Of a stretch of 19,973 bases of DNA, positions 1 to 5,487 are shown one piece after another. The stretch's first letter is position 1. Every line of letters begins with the position of its first letter. Below the pieces are notes generated by a model. The model ran no database searches, was not told where the DNA came from, and saw only the letters and a list, made by a program, of their open reading frames with translations. The stretch is from an uncultured Oscillospiraceae bacterium (GTDB lineage Bacteria > Bacillota > Clostridia > Oscillospirales > Acutalibacteraceae): the NCBI GenBank assembly GCA_958451705.1, contig CAUDRD010000004.1:1-19973 (forward strand), written 5' to 3'. Made by a program: the position numbers and the translations under genes.

Positions 1-56
1 ATTCAGGTTCTAGTGAAGATTCCTTCATGCAGGTTCGATTCCTGTTATCCGCACCA
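1..56 (+). tRNA. tRNA-Leu(CAG), 3' part (5' end outside window)
   Basis: Only the part from the anticodon loop to CCA is present. The loop TTCAGGT (2-8) carries the anticodon CAG, followed by the 3' anticodon stem TCTAG. A long variable arm (TGAAG at 14-18 pairing with CTTCA at 23-27) marks a class II tRNA. The T-arm stem-loop is at 29-45 with loop TTCGATT. The 3' acceptor strand TATCCGC (46-52), discriminator A53 and an encoded CCA (54-56) complete it. Anticodon plus long variable arm give tRNA-Leu. The integrase gene converges on it, so this is the likely integration target, with its 3' end kept intact by the phage. Confidence 0.9.
13..56 (+). other. Predicted prophage attachment site (attL) in the tRNA-Leu 3' end
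   Basis: A tyrosine integrase gene ends about 85 bp away and points toward a tRNA 3' end, the usual arrangement when a phage integrates into a tRNA gene and restores its 3' part. The exact core cannot be set because attR is outside the window; these limits are an estimate covering the variable arm, T-arm and acceptor strand. Inference from position only. Confidence 0.5.
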
Positions 57-59
57 GTG

Positions 60-108
60 AAAAAACCCGTAGCTACGTTATTCTTCGTAGTTTCGGGCTT
101 TTTCTTTT
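60..108. terminator. Bidirectional intrinsic terminator between tRNA-Leu and int
   Basis: The stem is CCCG (66-69) with CGGG (94-97) plus CTACG (73-77) with CGTAG (86-90), with a small internal loop. On the plus strand it is followed by CTTTTTCTTTT (98-108). On the minus strand six T's follow (the complement of A60-A65). It can therefore end the tRNA transcript from the left and the integrase transcript from the right. Confidence 0.8.
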
Positions 109-141
109 ATCGGTGAAATTCTTTAAATCTCCCTTTTTCTC

Positions 142-1278
142 CTAATTGCTTTTTGGTTTTAGTGAGAAAGCTTCGTTGACAGCTTTCTTTTTCTGTTCAA
201 TATCCGTGTGGGTATAGTGCGCTGTCATAACTACATCTGACTGACGCAGAATGTCACGGGCAGTAGGGAGATCTACTCCGGCAGCATTGAGCCTGGACTG
301 ATAGGTGTGTCGTGTGGAATGTGCGGTAAAGAAGCGAACCGGCAAGAGGTTATTGTTTTCACACCAATTATTCATGCGCTCAAAAAAATCCTTGTATCGC
401 TTGTGAAATGTACTTGTACTGACGGTAGTACCGTCGTTTTTGGGGCAAAGGGTATCACGTCCTAAGTTGCGCAGAAGTTCACATATATCCTCAGGCAGAG
501 GTATATCTCCGACGTGCTTTTTGGTCTTTGTGTCACTGACTATGGTGCGGGATGCAGTGAGACTGCCACGCACATGAAGAATGTTGTTTTCATCTAAATC
601 CCTGCTTAAATTAATTGCAAGCAGCTCACCGGTTCTTAATCCTGAGTAAAGAATCAGGAGCATTGCTGCACCGAAATTTTCAAAATCTGTTTTAGCAAAC
701 TTTTCTATTGTTTGAATTTCGTTATCAGTCCATATTTCACGCCGTTCAACAGCTTTGGCGTTTTCGGGAAGCTTAACCCTTCTGACAGGATTTTTCACAC
801 ATAAATCATTGTCAATCGCATCTTCGTACATGGCATTTAACAGGAATTTGACACATTTTATAACCGATTTTGATAAATTGTTTTCAGCCATGCGGTTGAG
901 AAAGTCCTGAACCTGAATTGGCTTTATATCACGAAGCTTCAGGTTAGCTATTTTGTCCGAAGTTATATGTTTCAAATTTGCTTTATAGCCAACAAAAGTA
1001 TCCTTGCCTACATCGCCCTTATAGATTGGCAGCCACTCTTCCGCCCACTCTCCCAGTGTTGGCAGAGTCTTAACAGATGCACGAGTATCTCCTATACTGT
1101 TTCCCGCTTCATAGGCTTTTGCCTTTTCACGACACTTGGCTTTTGTAGGAGCTGAAAAAGATTTACGTTCCGGAAGATTGGTATAAGGGTTTATAACCCA
1201 TACACGGTATTCATAATTTTTACCCTTTTGAGTGTATGTTCCGGCGCCATATTTACCTCTTGATTTTTTCTCTGACAT
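142..1278 (-). CDS. int: Phage tyrosine recombinase (integrase)
   Basis: Site-specific recombinase that integrates the prophage into the tRNA-Leu attachment site and, with an excisionase, takes it out. From the chosen start the protein has 378 residues, normal for phage integrases. It has an N-terminal arm-binding region (about 10-60), a SAM-like core-binding domain (about 74-160) and a C-terminal catalytic domain. Catalytic residues are visible: Arg215 in GLRTGE, the beta-hairpin lysines near 251-254, His320-x-x-Arg323 in HSTRH, His354 and nucleophile Tyr355 in HYTHTD. The start at 1278 is chosen because GGAGGTAAT lies just upstream; the frame stays open another 27 codons but has no such site. 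A 142-bp leader with inverted repeats separates it from the next gene upstream. Family is certain; the integration site is inferred. Confidence 0.95.
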   Translation of the reverse strand: MSEKKSRGKYGAGTYTQKGKNYEYRVWVINPYTNLPERKSFSAPTKAKCREKAKAYEAGNSIGDTRASVKTLPTLGEWAEEWLPIYKGDVGKDTFVGYKANLKHITSDKIANLKLRDIKPIQVQDFLNRMAENNLSKSVIKCVKFLLNAMYEDAIDNDLCVKNPVRRVKLPENAKAVERREIWTDNEIQTIEKFAKTDFENFGAAMLLILYSGLRTGELLAINLSRDLDENNILHVRGSLTASRTIVSDTKTKKHVGDIPLPEDICELLRNLGRDTLCPKNDGTTVSTSTFHKRYKDFFERMNNWCENNNLLPVRFFTAHSTRHTYQSRLNAAGVDLPTARDILRQSDVVMTAHYTHTDIEQKKKAVNEAFSLKPKSN

Positions 1279-1318
1279 AATATTACCTCCTAAATGGGCA
1301 TAAAAACACCCTCGACTA

Positions 1319-1347
1319 TTGTAATTCAGCCGAAGGTATGGTAATAT
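1319..1347 (+). promoter_or_regulatory. Candidate sigma70-type promoter for a small RNA antisense to the int leader
   Basis: TTGTAA (1319-1324), a 17-bp spacer and TAATAT (1342-1347) on the plus strand, opposite to int transcription. The predicted start near 1354 would give a transcript of about 65-70 nt ending at the strong terminator at 1386-1422. This is a pattern match only; AT-rich DNA produces such matches by chance, but the terminator in the same direction makes this one more credible. Confidence 0.35.
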
Positions 1348-1380
1348 TAATTCACACACAATATGACCGCCTTCGGGCTG
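1327..1380 (-). repeat. Inverted repeat in the integrase leader
   Basis: CAGCCGAAGG (1327-1336) is complementary to CCTTCGGGCTG (1370-1380) apart from one bulged base, with 33 bp between. In the minus-strand int leader RNA the arms could form a long-range stem upstream of the int ribosome binding site. It overlaps the candidate antisense RNA, so the two structures may be alternatives. Confidence 0.5.
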
Positions 1381-1422
1381 TCACGACGCTCTATCCTGTT
1401 TGCGCAGGGTAGGGCGTTTTTT
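1354..1422 (+). ncRNA. Candidate small RNA antisense to the integrase leader
   Basis: No coding sequence ends just upstream on the plus strand, yet a strong plus-strand terminator is present. Between a plausible promoter and that terminator lies a compact two-hairpin unit: GAC-C-GCC-TTCG-GGC-T-GTC (1365-1382), a UUCG tetraloop hairpin, then the 13-bp terminator stem. The RNA would be complementary to the transcribed leader of int. Function is unknown; it could restrain int expression. The start position is an estimate. Confidence 0.35.
1386..1422 (+). terminator. Strong plus-strand intrinsic terminator upstream of int
   Basis: A continuous 13-bp stem: ACGCTCTATCCTG (1386-1398) pairs with CAGGGTAGGGCGT (1405-1417) with two G-U pairs, loop TTTGCG, then six T's (1417-1422). 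On the minus strand the stem is preceded by A's and not followed by T's, so it works only in the plus direction. No protein gene ends there, which suggests a non-coding transcript or insulation. Confidence 0.75.
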
Positions 1423-2038
1423 ATTTTGAAGAAAAAGTTCGTTTTACTATCCAAATGTTATTTTTTAAAGAAAGACGGATAAAAATTTTCCCTATTTCAC
1501 CATTTTGATTATAAAAAATATCTCCCCAAACATCTTTTAATCCACGAAAAGATTCATCATTTGATAATGTCTTAAATCTTAATAACATTGGATATTTTGG
1601 CAGTTTTCCGGTAGGGGTGAGCGGTTCAAGAAATAAACGAGAATAATCATCACTCCCTGTCATCTCATCTTTGGACGAAAACCGAATTTTATCGGCTCTT
1701 ATTTGAAACAAAGGCATTTCTGGATTGTTTTTATGCTCTTCTCGCAAAACTGAATTTAGAGATAAAATATCTCTAGTTGCTACATTTCTGTTTTGGCCAT
1801 CTATAAAATAAGAAATTCGACATCCTTCCATTCCAAAATCAAAAGCTCGAATGCGTGAAAAGTCGTACTCAGTTTTAAAAGGAAGTTTGCTTTTTTCTAC
1901 AAAGAAAACTTTTGGTTTTTTGCGATTATTCCATTTTCTTAAATAGGGGTCATTCGTGGGATTGGGAACATTTTTCCCGTCGTGCTTTTTATCAATAGAT
2001 CCAATTAAAAATTTTTTTATATTTGCAATTACGTTCAT
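1421..2038 (-). CDS. Hypothetical protein, AT-rich cargo-like gene between int and repressor
   Basis: I do not recognise this 205-residue protein. It is soluble in appearance, with no signal peptide, membrane segment or obvious catalytic motif. It is rich in Lys, Asn, Arg and Phe, with a basic N-terminal third (residues about 8-50) and a mixed alpha/beta-looking remainder. The start at 2038 has GGGAGGAT just upstream. The gene lies on the lysogeny strand between integrase and repressor, where temperate phages often keep genes expressed in the lysogen (phage exclusion, defence, host fitness). Base composition is low in GC: positions 1441-1500 hold 15 G or C in 60, against 37 in 60 at 10621-10680 in the replication module. 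That fits separate acquisition. A cargo role is inference from position and composition. Confidence 0.7.
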   Translation of the reverse strand: MNVIANIKKFLIGSIDKKHDGKNVPNPTNDPYLRKWNNRKKPKVFFVEKSKLPFKTEYDFSRIRAFDFGMEGCRISYFIDGQNRNVATRDILSLNSVLREEHKNNPEMPLFQIRADKIRFSSKDEMTGSDDYSRLFLEPLTPTGKLPKYPMLLRFKTLSNDESFRGLKDVWGDIFYNQNGEIGKIFIRLSLKNNIWIVKRTFSSK

Positions 2039-2064
2039 TTAAAATCCTCCCATCGTTGATAATA

Positions 2065-2745
2065 TCAAAACCAATGTGTGAATCCGACTGCTTTCCCTTC
2101 AATAGTAATATCATTCATTTTTTCTTTTGAGATTACGATAGGTTGATAAGAACTGTTTGCTGGCTGAAGCATCACATAATCTGAATAAACATAAACTCTT
2201 TTTAATGTGGCCTCGTTTTCAATGCGGACAGCTGCTATTTCGCCGTTTTCAACTTCTGGTTGCTTTTTTATATACACAATATCTCCATCAAAGATACCGG
2301 CTTCTATCATACTGTCTCCTTTACAAGTTAAGCAAAAATCAATTCCCTTTCCTTTAGGAACATCTACATAACTTTCTATATTGCTTTCTGCTAATATAGG
2401 GTCGCCGCAGGCAATTCTGCCTACGAGCGGCTTTTTTTCTGTTTCAGGGATTGGTGAAAATCCATCAGGAACAACTGAGTCAGAGTAATAACTATTTATA
2501 TCTCGCAGTATACGTTCGTTATCTAAGTAAAAAAACGGCTCAGAAACGTTACCAAGTAAATAATCAATTGAAACGTCGAAAAAATTTGCGATTTTAGCCA
2601 GCTTATCTGTTGAAATACTTTTAATTCTTCCAGCTTTATAATCTGATAATGTTGAACGTGGCACGCCTGCTTTTTTACACATTACAGTAATATTAATCCC
2701 GTGTTCCTTACATAGCGTTTCTATTTTTTTATACAAATCATCCAT
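2065..2745 (-). CDS. LexA/CI-like phage repressor with S24 self-cleavage domain
   Basis: Master lysogeny repressor, 226 residues. The N-terminal XRE-type helix-turn-helix domain (about 4-65, with GVPRSTLSDYKAGR as turn and recognition helix) binds the operators upstream. The C-terminal S24 domain (about 105-226) has the Ser-Lys pair Ser145 (KGDSMIEAG) and Lys182 (EATLKRVY). The predicted cleavage bond is Cys113-Gly114 (RIACGDP), as in UmuD, where LexA has Ala-Gly. Such repressors cleave themselves when bound to RecA filaments, so the prophage should respond to DNA damage. Start 2745 follows a GGTGG site. Transcribed divergently from the Cro-like gene across a 181-bp switch region. Identification is firm; SOS response is family knowledge. 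Confidence 0.95.
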   Translation of the reverse strand: MDDLYKKIETLCKEHGINITVMCKKAGVPRSTLSDYKAGRIKSISTDKLAKIANFFDVSIDYLLGNVSEPFFYLDNERILRDINSYYSDSVVPDGFSPIPETEKKPLVGRIACGDPILAESNIESYVDVPKGKGIDFCLTCKGDSMIEAGIFDGDIVYIKKQPEVENGEIAAVRIENEATLKRVYVYSDYVMLQPANSSYQPIVISKEKMNDITIEGKAVGFTHWF

Positions 2746-2760
2746 AATACCACCTCAGTT

Positions 2761-2787
2761 TTTAGTAATAACATCATTATTACTAAA
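2761..2787. promoter_or_regulatory. Operator candidate 1 (perfect 11-bp palindrome)
   Basis: TTTAGTAATAA (2761-2771), spacer CATCA, then TTATTACTAAA (2777-2787), a perfect inverted repeat. It lies between the repressor start codon and the predicted repressor promoter, so binding would give autoregulation; in the mRNA it also forms a hairpin in the leader. It shares AGTAATA half sites with the other two operator candidates. Confidence 0.7.
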
Positions 2788-2796
2788 TCTCGAAAC

Positions 2797-2825
2797 ATTC
2801 TATTGACAATTTCTGAATTCAGTAA
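2797..2825 (-). promoter_or_regulatory. Predicted leftward promoter for the repressor
   Basis: On the minus strand TTACTG (complement of 2820-2825), a 17-bp spacer, then TAGAAT (complement of 2797-2802). It points to the repressor with a leader of about 45 nt. Its -10 abuts the -35 of the rightward promoter, so the two promoters overlap and should exclude each other. Confidence 0.5.
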
Positions 2826-2831
2826 TATCAT
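2803..2831 (+). promoter_or_regulatory. Predicted rightward early promoter (PR-like)
   Basis: TTGACA (2803-2808), exact consensus, a 17-bp spacer, then TATCAT (2826-2831). The predicted start near 2838 feeds the Cro-like gene and the early operon. The spacer is almost exactly covered by operator candidate 2, so a bound repressor would block polymerase directly. Confidence 0.75.
2809..2826. promoter_or_regulatory. Operator candidate 2 (18-bp palindrome inside the promoter)
   Basis: ATTTCTGAATTCAGTAAT reads as a palindrome with a single mismatched pair (T2812/T2823). It fills the spacer of the rightward promoter and covers the -35 of the leftward one. Confidence 0.6.
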
Positions 2832-2878
2832 AGAGATATAAACGAGATTTAGTTAATATTTTAACCGCAAGATAAGTA

Positions 2879-2898
2879 TATTACTATTTTTCGTAATA
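2879..2898. promoter_or_regulatory. Operator candidate 3 in the early leader
   Basis: TATTAC (2879-2884) and GTAATA (2893-2898) form an inverted repeat of the same half sites, with ACTAT/ATAGT (2883-2887, 2896-2900) overlapping. It lies downstream of the rightward promoter, just before the Cro-like gene. Confidence 0.5.
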
Positions 2899-2926
2899 GT
2901 CAATAGGAAAAGAGGTGAATTTATTT

Positions 2927-3124
2927 ATGAAAAAACTTTGTACGTTTGGTAAGGAAATTAAAACAAAACTTGTAGCAATTGACAGAAATCAAAAATGGCT
3001 GGTCGAAGAAGTAAAAAAAGACACACACGGTTATTTTGACAGTGGATATCTCCATCGTATTATGACAGGTGAATTAACGACTCCCAAAATTATTACGAGT
3101 ATTAAGAAGATACTTGATATTTAG
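2927..3124 (+). CDS. Cro-like small DNA-binding protein
   Basis: First gene of the rightward early operon, 65 residues, basic. The middle (about 20-50: LVEEVKKDT, then SGYLHRIMTGE) resembles the turn and recognition helix of phage XRE/Cro-like proteins, although the match is weak. Position directly opposite the repressor, across shared operators, is where Cro sits in lambdoid and Gram-positive temperate phages; it would repress the repressor promoter during lytic growth. Start ATG 2927 is chosen because AGAGGTG (2911-2917) is correctly spaced from it; an in-frame GTG at 2915 lies inside that site. The Cro role is inferred mainly from position. Confidence 0.75.
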   Translation: MKKLCTFGKEIKTKLVAIDRNQKWLVEEVKKDTHGYFDSGYLHRIMTGELTTPKIITSIKKILDI

Positions 3125-3141
3125 AAATGGAGGAAAAGTAC

Positions 3142-3894
3142 ATGAATGAATTACAGATTTTCAAAAACGAGGAATTTGGTGAGGTTAGAACAATTGAAGA
3201 GAACGGCAAGCCGCTGTTCTGTGGAAAGGATGTAGCAGTAGCACTTGGGTATCAGCGTCCAGCTGACGCTATCACAGCTCATTGCAAAGGGGTCTGTGTT
3301 TTACCGACCCCTTCCAACGGCGGAACTCAACAAACAAAATTCATCCCTGAAGGCGATGTTTACCGACTTATTACTCACAGTAAGCTTCCGTCTGCTGAGA
3401 AATTTGAAAGCTGGGTATTTGATGAAGTCATACCTACCATTCGTAAGCATGGCGCATATATGACACCTGAAACCCTTGAAAATGCCATTTTAAACCCTGA
3501 TACCATGATAAAGCTTTGTACAGCCCTTAAAGATGAGCAGAACAAGCGCAAAGCGTTGGAAATAGCTAATTCACAACTGTCGGTAGATAACCAAATCATG
3601 CAGCCTAAAGCAGATTACTTTGATGAGCTTGTTGACAGAAACCTTTTGACCTCTTTCAGAGAAACCGCAAAGCAGCTCGACATAAAAGAAAAAGAGTTTA
3701 TAGCCTTTCTTCTCGAGAAAAAGTACATCTATCGTGACAAAAAGGGTAAGCTTATGCCTTATGCAGACAAAAACGATGATTTGTTTGATATTAAAGAGTG
3801 CTTTAACGAAAAAACTCAGTGGAGCGGCACGCAGACACTTATCACACCTAAGGGTAGAGAAACTTTCAGATTGTTATTTATAGGTAAAAAATAA
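3142..3894 (+). CDS. Phage antirepressor (BRO-N plus KilAC/ANT domains)
   Basis: 250-residue protein with an N-terminal BRO-N domain (about 1-110) containing the hallmark GKDVAVALGYQRPADAI, followed by EKFESWVFDEVIPTIRKHG. The C-terminal KilAC/ANT domain (about 130-250) includes NLLTSFRETAKQL and ends with TPKGRETFRLLF. Proteins of this type bind DNA or the repressor and counter repression during induction. A linker of about 25 residues rich in Lys, Ala and Gln joins the domains. The start at 3142 is preferred because GGAGGA (3129-3134) precedes it at normal spacing; the ATG at 3127 has none. It lies 17 bp after the Cro-like gene in the same operon. Domain calls are firm; its exact target is unknown. 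Confidence 0.92.
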   Translation: MNELQIFKNEEFGEVRTIEENGKPLFCGKDVAVALGYQRPADAITAHCKGVCVLPTPSNGGTQQTKFIPEGDVYRLITHSKLPSAEKFESWVFDEVIPTIRKHGAYMTPETLENAILNPDTMIKLCTALKDEQNKRKALEIANSQLSVDNQIMQPKADYFDELVDRNLLTSFRETAKQLDIKEKEFIAFLLEKKYIYRDKKGKLMPYADKNDDLFDIKECFNEKTQWSGTQTLITPKGRETFRLLFIGKK

Positions 3895-3911
3895 TGCGAC
3901 AATTTGTCACA
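3895..3911. repeat. Short palindrome before the excisionase-like gene
   Basis: GACAA (3898-3902), T, TTGTC (3904-3908), extended outward by TG/CA with one mismatch. It lies in the gap after the antirepressor stop codon and could be a protein binding site. Short enough to be chance. Confidence 0.3.
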
Positions 3912-3928
3912 CAGAAAGGAGGATGAAC

Positions 3929-4168
3929 ATGGCAGCCACAAAAGGATGTCTCATTTCAATTAAAGATGCTGCAGAGCGAATGGGAGTAAGTGTGCAGTTT
4001 CTTTCTGATGCTTTAAGACAGGGGCTGTTCCGTGAATTCGGATACGCTATCAAGCCGAAAAACAGCACCAGTTATTCCTATGTAATTTTTCGCCAGCGAT
4101 TTGAGCATTACATAAAAGGCGACGACTTGGATCTTACACCTAAAACTGAAAGACTGGATGTGCTTTAA
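3929..4168 (+). CDS. Excisionase-like helix-turn-helix protein
   Basis: 79-residue basic protein. Residues about 9-40 read ISIKDAAERMGVSVQFLSD, then ALRQGLFREFG, the pattern of MerR/excisionase-type winged helix-turn-helix proteins found in early regions of clostridial phages. The second half (about 40-65, SYSYVIFRQRFEHYIKG) fits the wing and last helix. Such proteins bend DNA at attachment sites (Xis) or act as local regulators; which applies here cannot be told. Start ATG 3929 stands 6 bp after AAAGGAGG (3915-3922); the upstream ATG at 3923 is too close. It follows the antirepressor in the early operon. A large palindrome begins at its stop codon. Confidence 0.75.
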   Translation: MAATKGCLISIKDAAERMGVSVQFLSDALRQGLFREFGYAIKPKNSTSYSYVIFRQRFEHYIKGDDLDLTPKTERLDVL

Positions 4169-4169
4169 G

Positions 4170-4191
4170 TTTTTGCAATTGATTGCAAAAA
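4170..4191. promoter_or_regulatory. Perfect 10-bp palindrome, candidate operator A
   Basis: TTTTTGCAAT (4170-4179), TG, ATTGCAAAAA (4182-4191). A version with the same core on the opposite strand lies at 14042-14060 before the terminase genes. The A/T flanks could also give a weak terminator-like hairpin, but the stem is too AT-rich for a good terminator. Best read as a shared protein binding site. Confidence 0.45.
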
Positions 4192-4218
4192 GAAATCGGT
4201 AACATTTTCGTTTGTTTT

Positions 4219-4248
4219 CCGATCTCTAAATCGGATATTTTAAATATC
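4219..4248. repeat. Two adjacent palindromes upstream of the Rep-like gene
   Basis: CCGAT (4219-4223) with ATCGG (4230-4234), then GATATTT (4234-4240), T, AAATATC (4242-4248). An extra ATCGG lies at 4194-4198. These sit in the 100-bp gap between the excisionase-like gene and the Rep-like gene and could be regulatory. No clear promoter could be assigned. Confidence 0.35.
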
Positions 4249-4270
4249 TTAAAAGAAAGGAATGGTAAAA

Positions 4271-4828
4271 ATGCCAAGAGAAGCCCAAACAAGGTACAAC
4301 AGGAAAAGGGCGTTGCTCCTGCTCTCTGATGTACTTAAAAAGAATTTTTCTCCCTTTGACATTTACTTTTCGGTTACTCTTCCAACAACGGAAAAGCCCA
4401 GCGATGAACAGGAAGCCGTCAGAACCGTAAAGAACTATTTAAACAGAGTAAGGCGCAAGCGTGTAAGCGTGAAAAGTACTATCGAAAAGAAACTTTCAGA
4501 GAACATAACAGACAAAGAACGTGCAAAGCTCAATAAACAAGTTGAAATATTAGAAATACCGCTCCGCTATGTGTATTTTCTTTTGGAACGTCCGAAAAGC
4601 ACAACGGTTTACATTATTCTTTCCGGTGGTCTTTCCTGTGAAACTTACTGCCACATGTGGGAAAATTCTTTAAATTCCCCAAAGGCAGAACTACTCACAA
4701 TGGAGTTAATTCACAGATTTATAGAAAAATCCAGCCGCATAGCTTCCCGAAGCCGTGTAAATCCGTCACGTGGGTTAATTTATCCCGTAGAAAGAAAAAA
4801 ATATTGCAGAAACGAAAACATGCCATGA
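4271..4828 (+). CDS. Rolling-circle Rep-like protein lacking the HUH histidines (putative)
   Basis: 185 residues, very basic. The layout resembles small phage 'rolling circle replication-associated' proteins: a basic N-terminus (TRYNRKRALLLLSDVL), a strand IYFSVTL (about 32-38), a helix EAVRTVKNYLNRVRRKR (about 48-65), a strand RYVYFLLER, then VYIILSGGLSCETYCHMWEN. In that family the last block normally begins with the metal-binding histidines (HHH or HxH). Here the matching site reads STTVYII, with no histidine. If the relationship is right, the protein has lost nicking activity and may keep only DNA binding. An insertion rich in Lys/Glu (about 66-92) looks coiled. Start 4271 is chosen over 4262 for spacing from GAAAGG. 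The family link is pattern recognition only. Confidence 0.55.
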   Translation: MPREAQTRYNRKRALLLLSDVLKKNFSPFDIYFSVTLPTTEKPSDEQEAVRTVKNYLNRVRRKRVSVKSTIEKKLSENITDKERAKLNKQVEILEIPLRYVYFLLERPKSTTVYIILSGGLSCETYCHMWENSLNSPKAELLTMELIHRFIEKSSRIASRSRVNPSRGLIYPVERKKYCRNENMP

Positions 4829-5007
4829 AAAACAAGAAATTGAAATATCCAGAATGCAGTGATTGCATTTTGGATGGATATAGCACAATAGCTTGTTGTG
4901 TGAATAGACTTGAGCTGGATTTTTATTACTTCTGCAAAGAAATTCCGATTATTAACCGGATGAAAAAAGAGCCGAAATGTACTTGGTTTATGGACAAAGA
5001 AACGTAA
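4825..5007 (+). CDS. Small cysteine-rich protein, possible zinc-binding
   Basis: 60-residue protein with Cys in PECSDCILD, ACCVNR, FCKE and PKCTWF, six in all. Spacing suggests a small zinc-binding fold, as in many tiny phage early proteins. Its ATG overlaps the stop of the previous gene (ATGA at 4825-4828) and there is no separate ribosome binding site, so translation is probably coupled. The frame is open further upstream, but that part lies inside the previous gene and is unlikely to be used. Function unknown. Confidence 0.65.
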   Translation: MKNKKLKYPECSDCILDGYSTIACCVNRLELDFYYFCKEIPIINRMKKEPKCTWFMDKET

Positions 5008-5030
5008 AAAACAAAAAGGAGGAGATACGA

Positions 5031-5186
5031 ATGACTGGATTGATCTGGAATGCCGTTGCAATTATTTTTGCTGTGCTTTGTTTACTGATAGTTATAGCTT
5101 TAACATTTATCGCAATTGCCTTTTGCTATGCGGTTATTAAAGCGATAAAAGAACTGATTAAAAGGGGAAGAAGTGAGAGAAAGTGA
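5031..5186 (+). CDS. Small single-pass membrane protein
   Basis: 51 residues. One long hydrophobic segment (about 4-37: IWNAVAIIFAVLCLLIVIAL and onward) is followed by a basic tail (KELIKRGRSERK), so the N-terminus is probably outside and the tail in the cytoplasm. A strong AAAGGAGGA precedes the ATG by about 9 bp, which settles the start over an upstream in-frame ATG at 4977. An early small membrane protein might act in superinfection exclusion or membrane attachment of replication, but nothing in the sequence shows which. Confidence 0.7.
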   Translation: MTGLIWNAVAIIFAVLCLLIVIALTFIAIAFCYAVIKAIKELIKRGRSERK

Positions 5187-5332
5187 ATAAGAAAGTAATT
5201 AAAGATATACAGGATGAAATTGAATCAATGTATTTTAATACAGAAAAGGCTGTAAATACACTTAAAATATTTAGCGAGTTTGTTGAGGGTGAAGGGCTTG
5301 TACAGCCATCTGATGATGAAGACAAAAAATAG
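5183..5332 (+). CDS. Small acidic hypothetical protein (possibly the front half of a frameshifted gene)
   Basis: 49 residues from GTG 5183, which overlaps the stop of the membrane protein gene (GTGA), suggesting coupled translation. Mostly helical-looking with an acidic end (PSDDEDKK). The frame ends in GAC AAA AAA TAG: a run of six A's followed directly by the stop. A shift of -1 at that run would continue into the frame of the next small open frame (to 5487) with no stop, giving a protein of about 100 residues. Two separate genes, programmed slippage or a sequence error are all possible. Function unknown. Confidence 0.5.
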   Translation: MNKKVIKDIQDEIESMYFNTEKAVNTLKIFSEFVEGEGLVQPSDDEDKK

Positions 5333-5361
5333 GTTGTGTTTGTTTTGTCAATCGTCTGCCT

Positions 5362-5487
5362 ATGTTTTTTTCGCTTCTCGAAGAGGCAATAGAAAAAAAT
5401 CAAGCTTTGAAAGATAAGCTTGATGAGATTAACACCAAACTATTCAAGATCGTACAGGAGGATAGCTGCAATGCTGGAAACAATTAA
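5362..5487 (+). CDS. Short helical open frame (possibly the back half of a frameshifted gene)
   Basis: 41 residues from ATG 5362, without a ribosome binding site. The sequence (SLLEEAIEKNQALKDKLDEI and onward) is strongly helical with a heptad-like pattern. The frame is open back to 5320, upstream of its only ATG, and the region before the ATG (CVCFVNRLP) looks as if it may be coding. That supports reading it as the continuation of the 49-residue frame through the A6 run at 5324-5329. It overlaps the next gene by 17 bp. Confidence 0.35.
   Translation: MFFSLLEEAIEKNQALKDKLDEINTKLFKIVQEDSCNAGNN

Noticed and set aside
4170..4191. Palindrome read as a transcription terminator
   Set aside because: The stem is almost entirely A/T and has a 2-base centre, so it would be a poor terminator; the related copy at 14042 argues for a binding site.
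4657..4824. Upstream extension of the small cysteine-rich gene
   Set aside because: It lies within the Rep-like gene, and the ATGA overlap at 4825 gives a natural coupled start.
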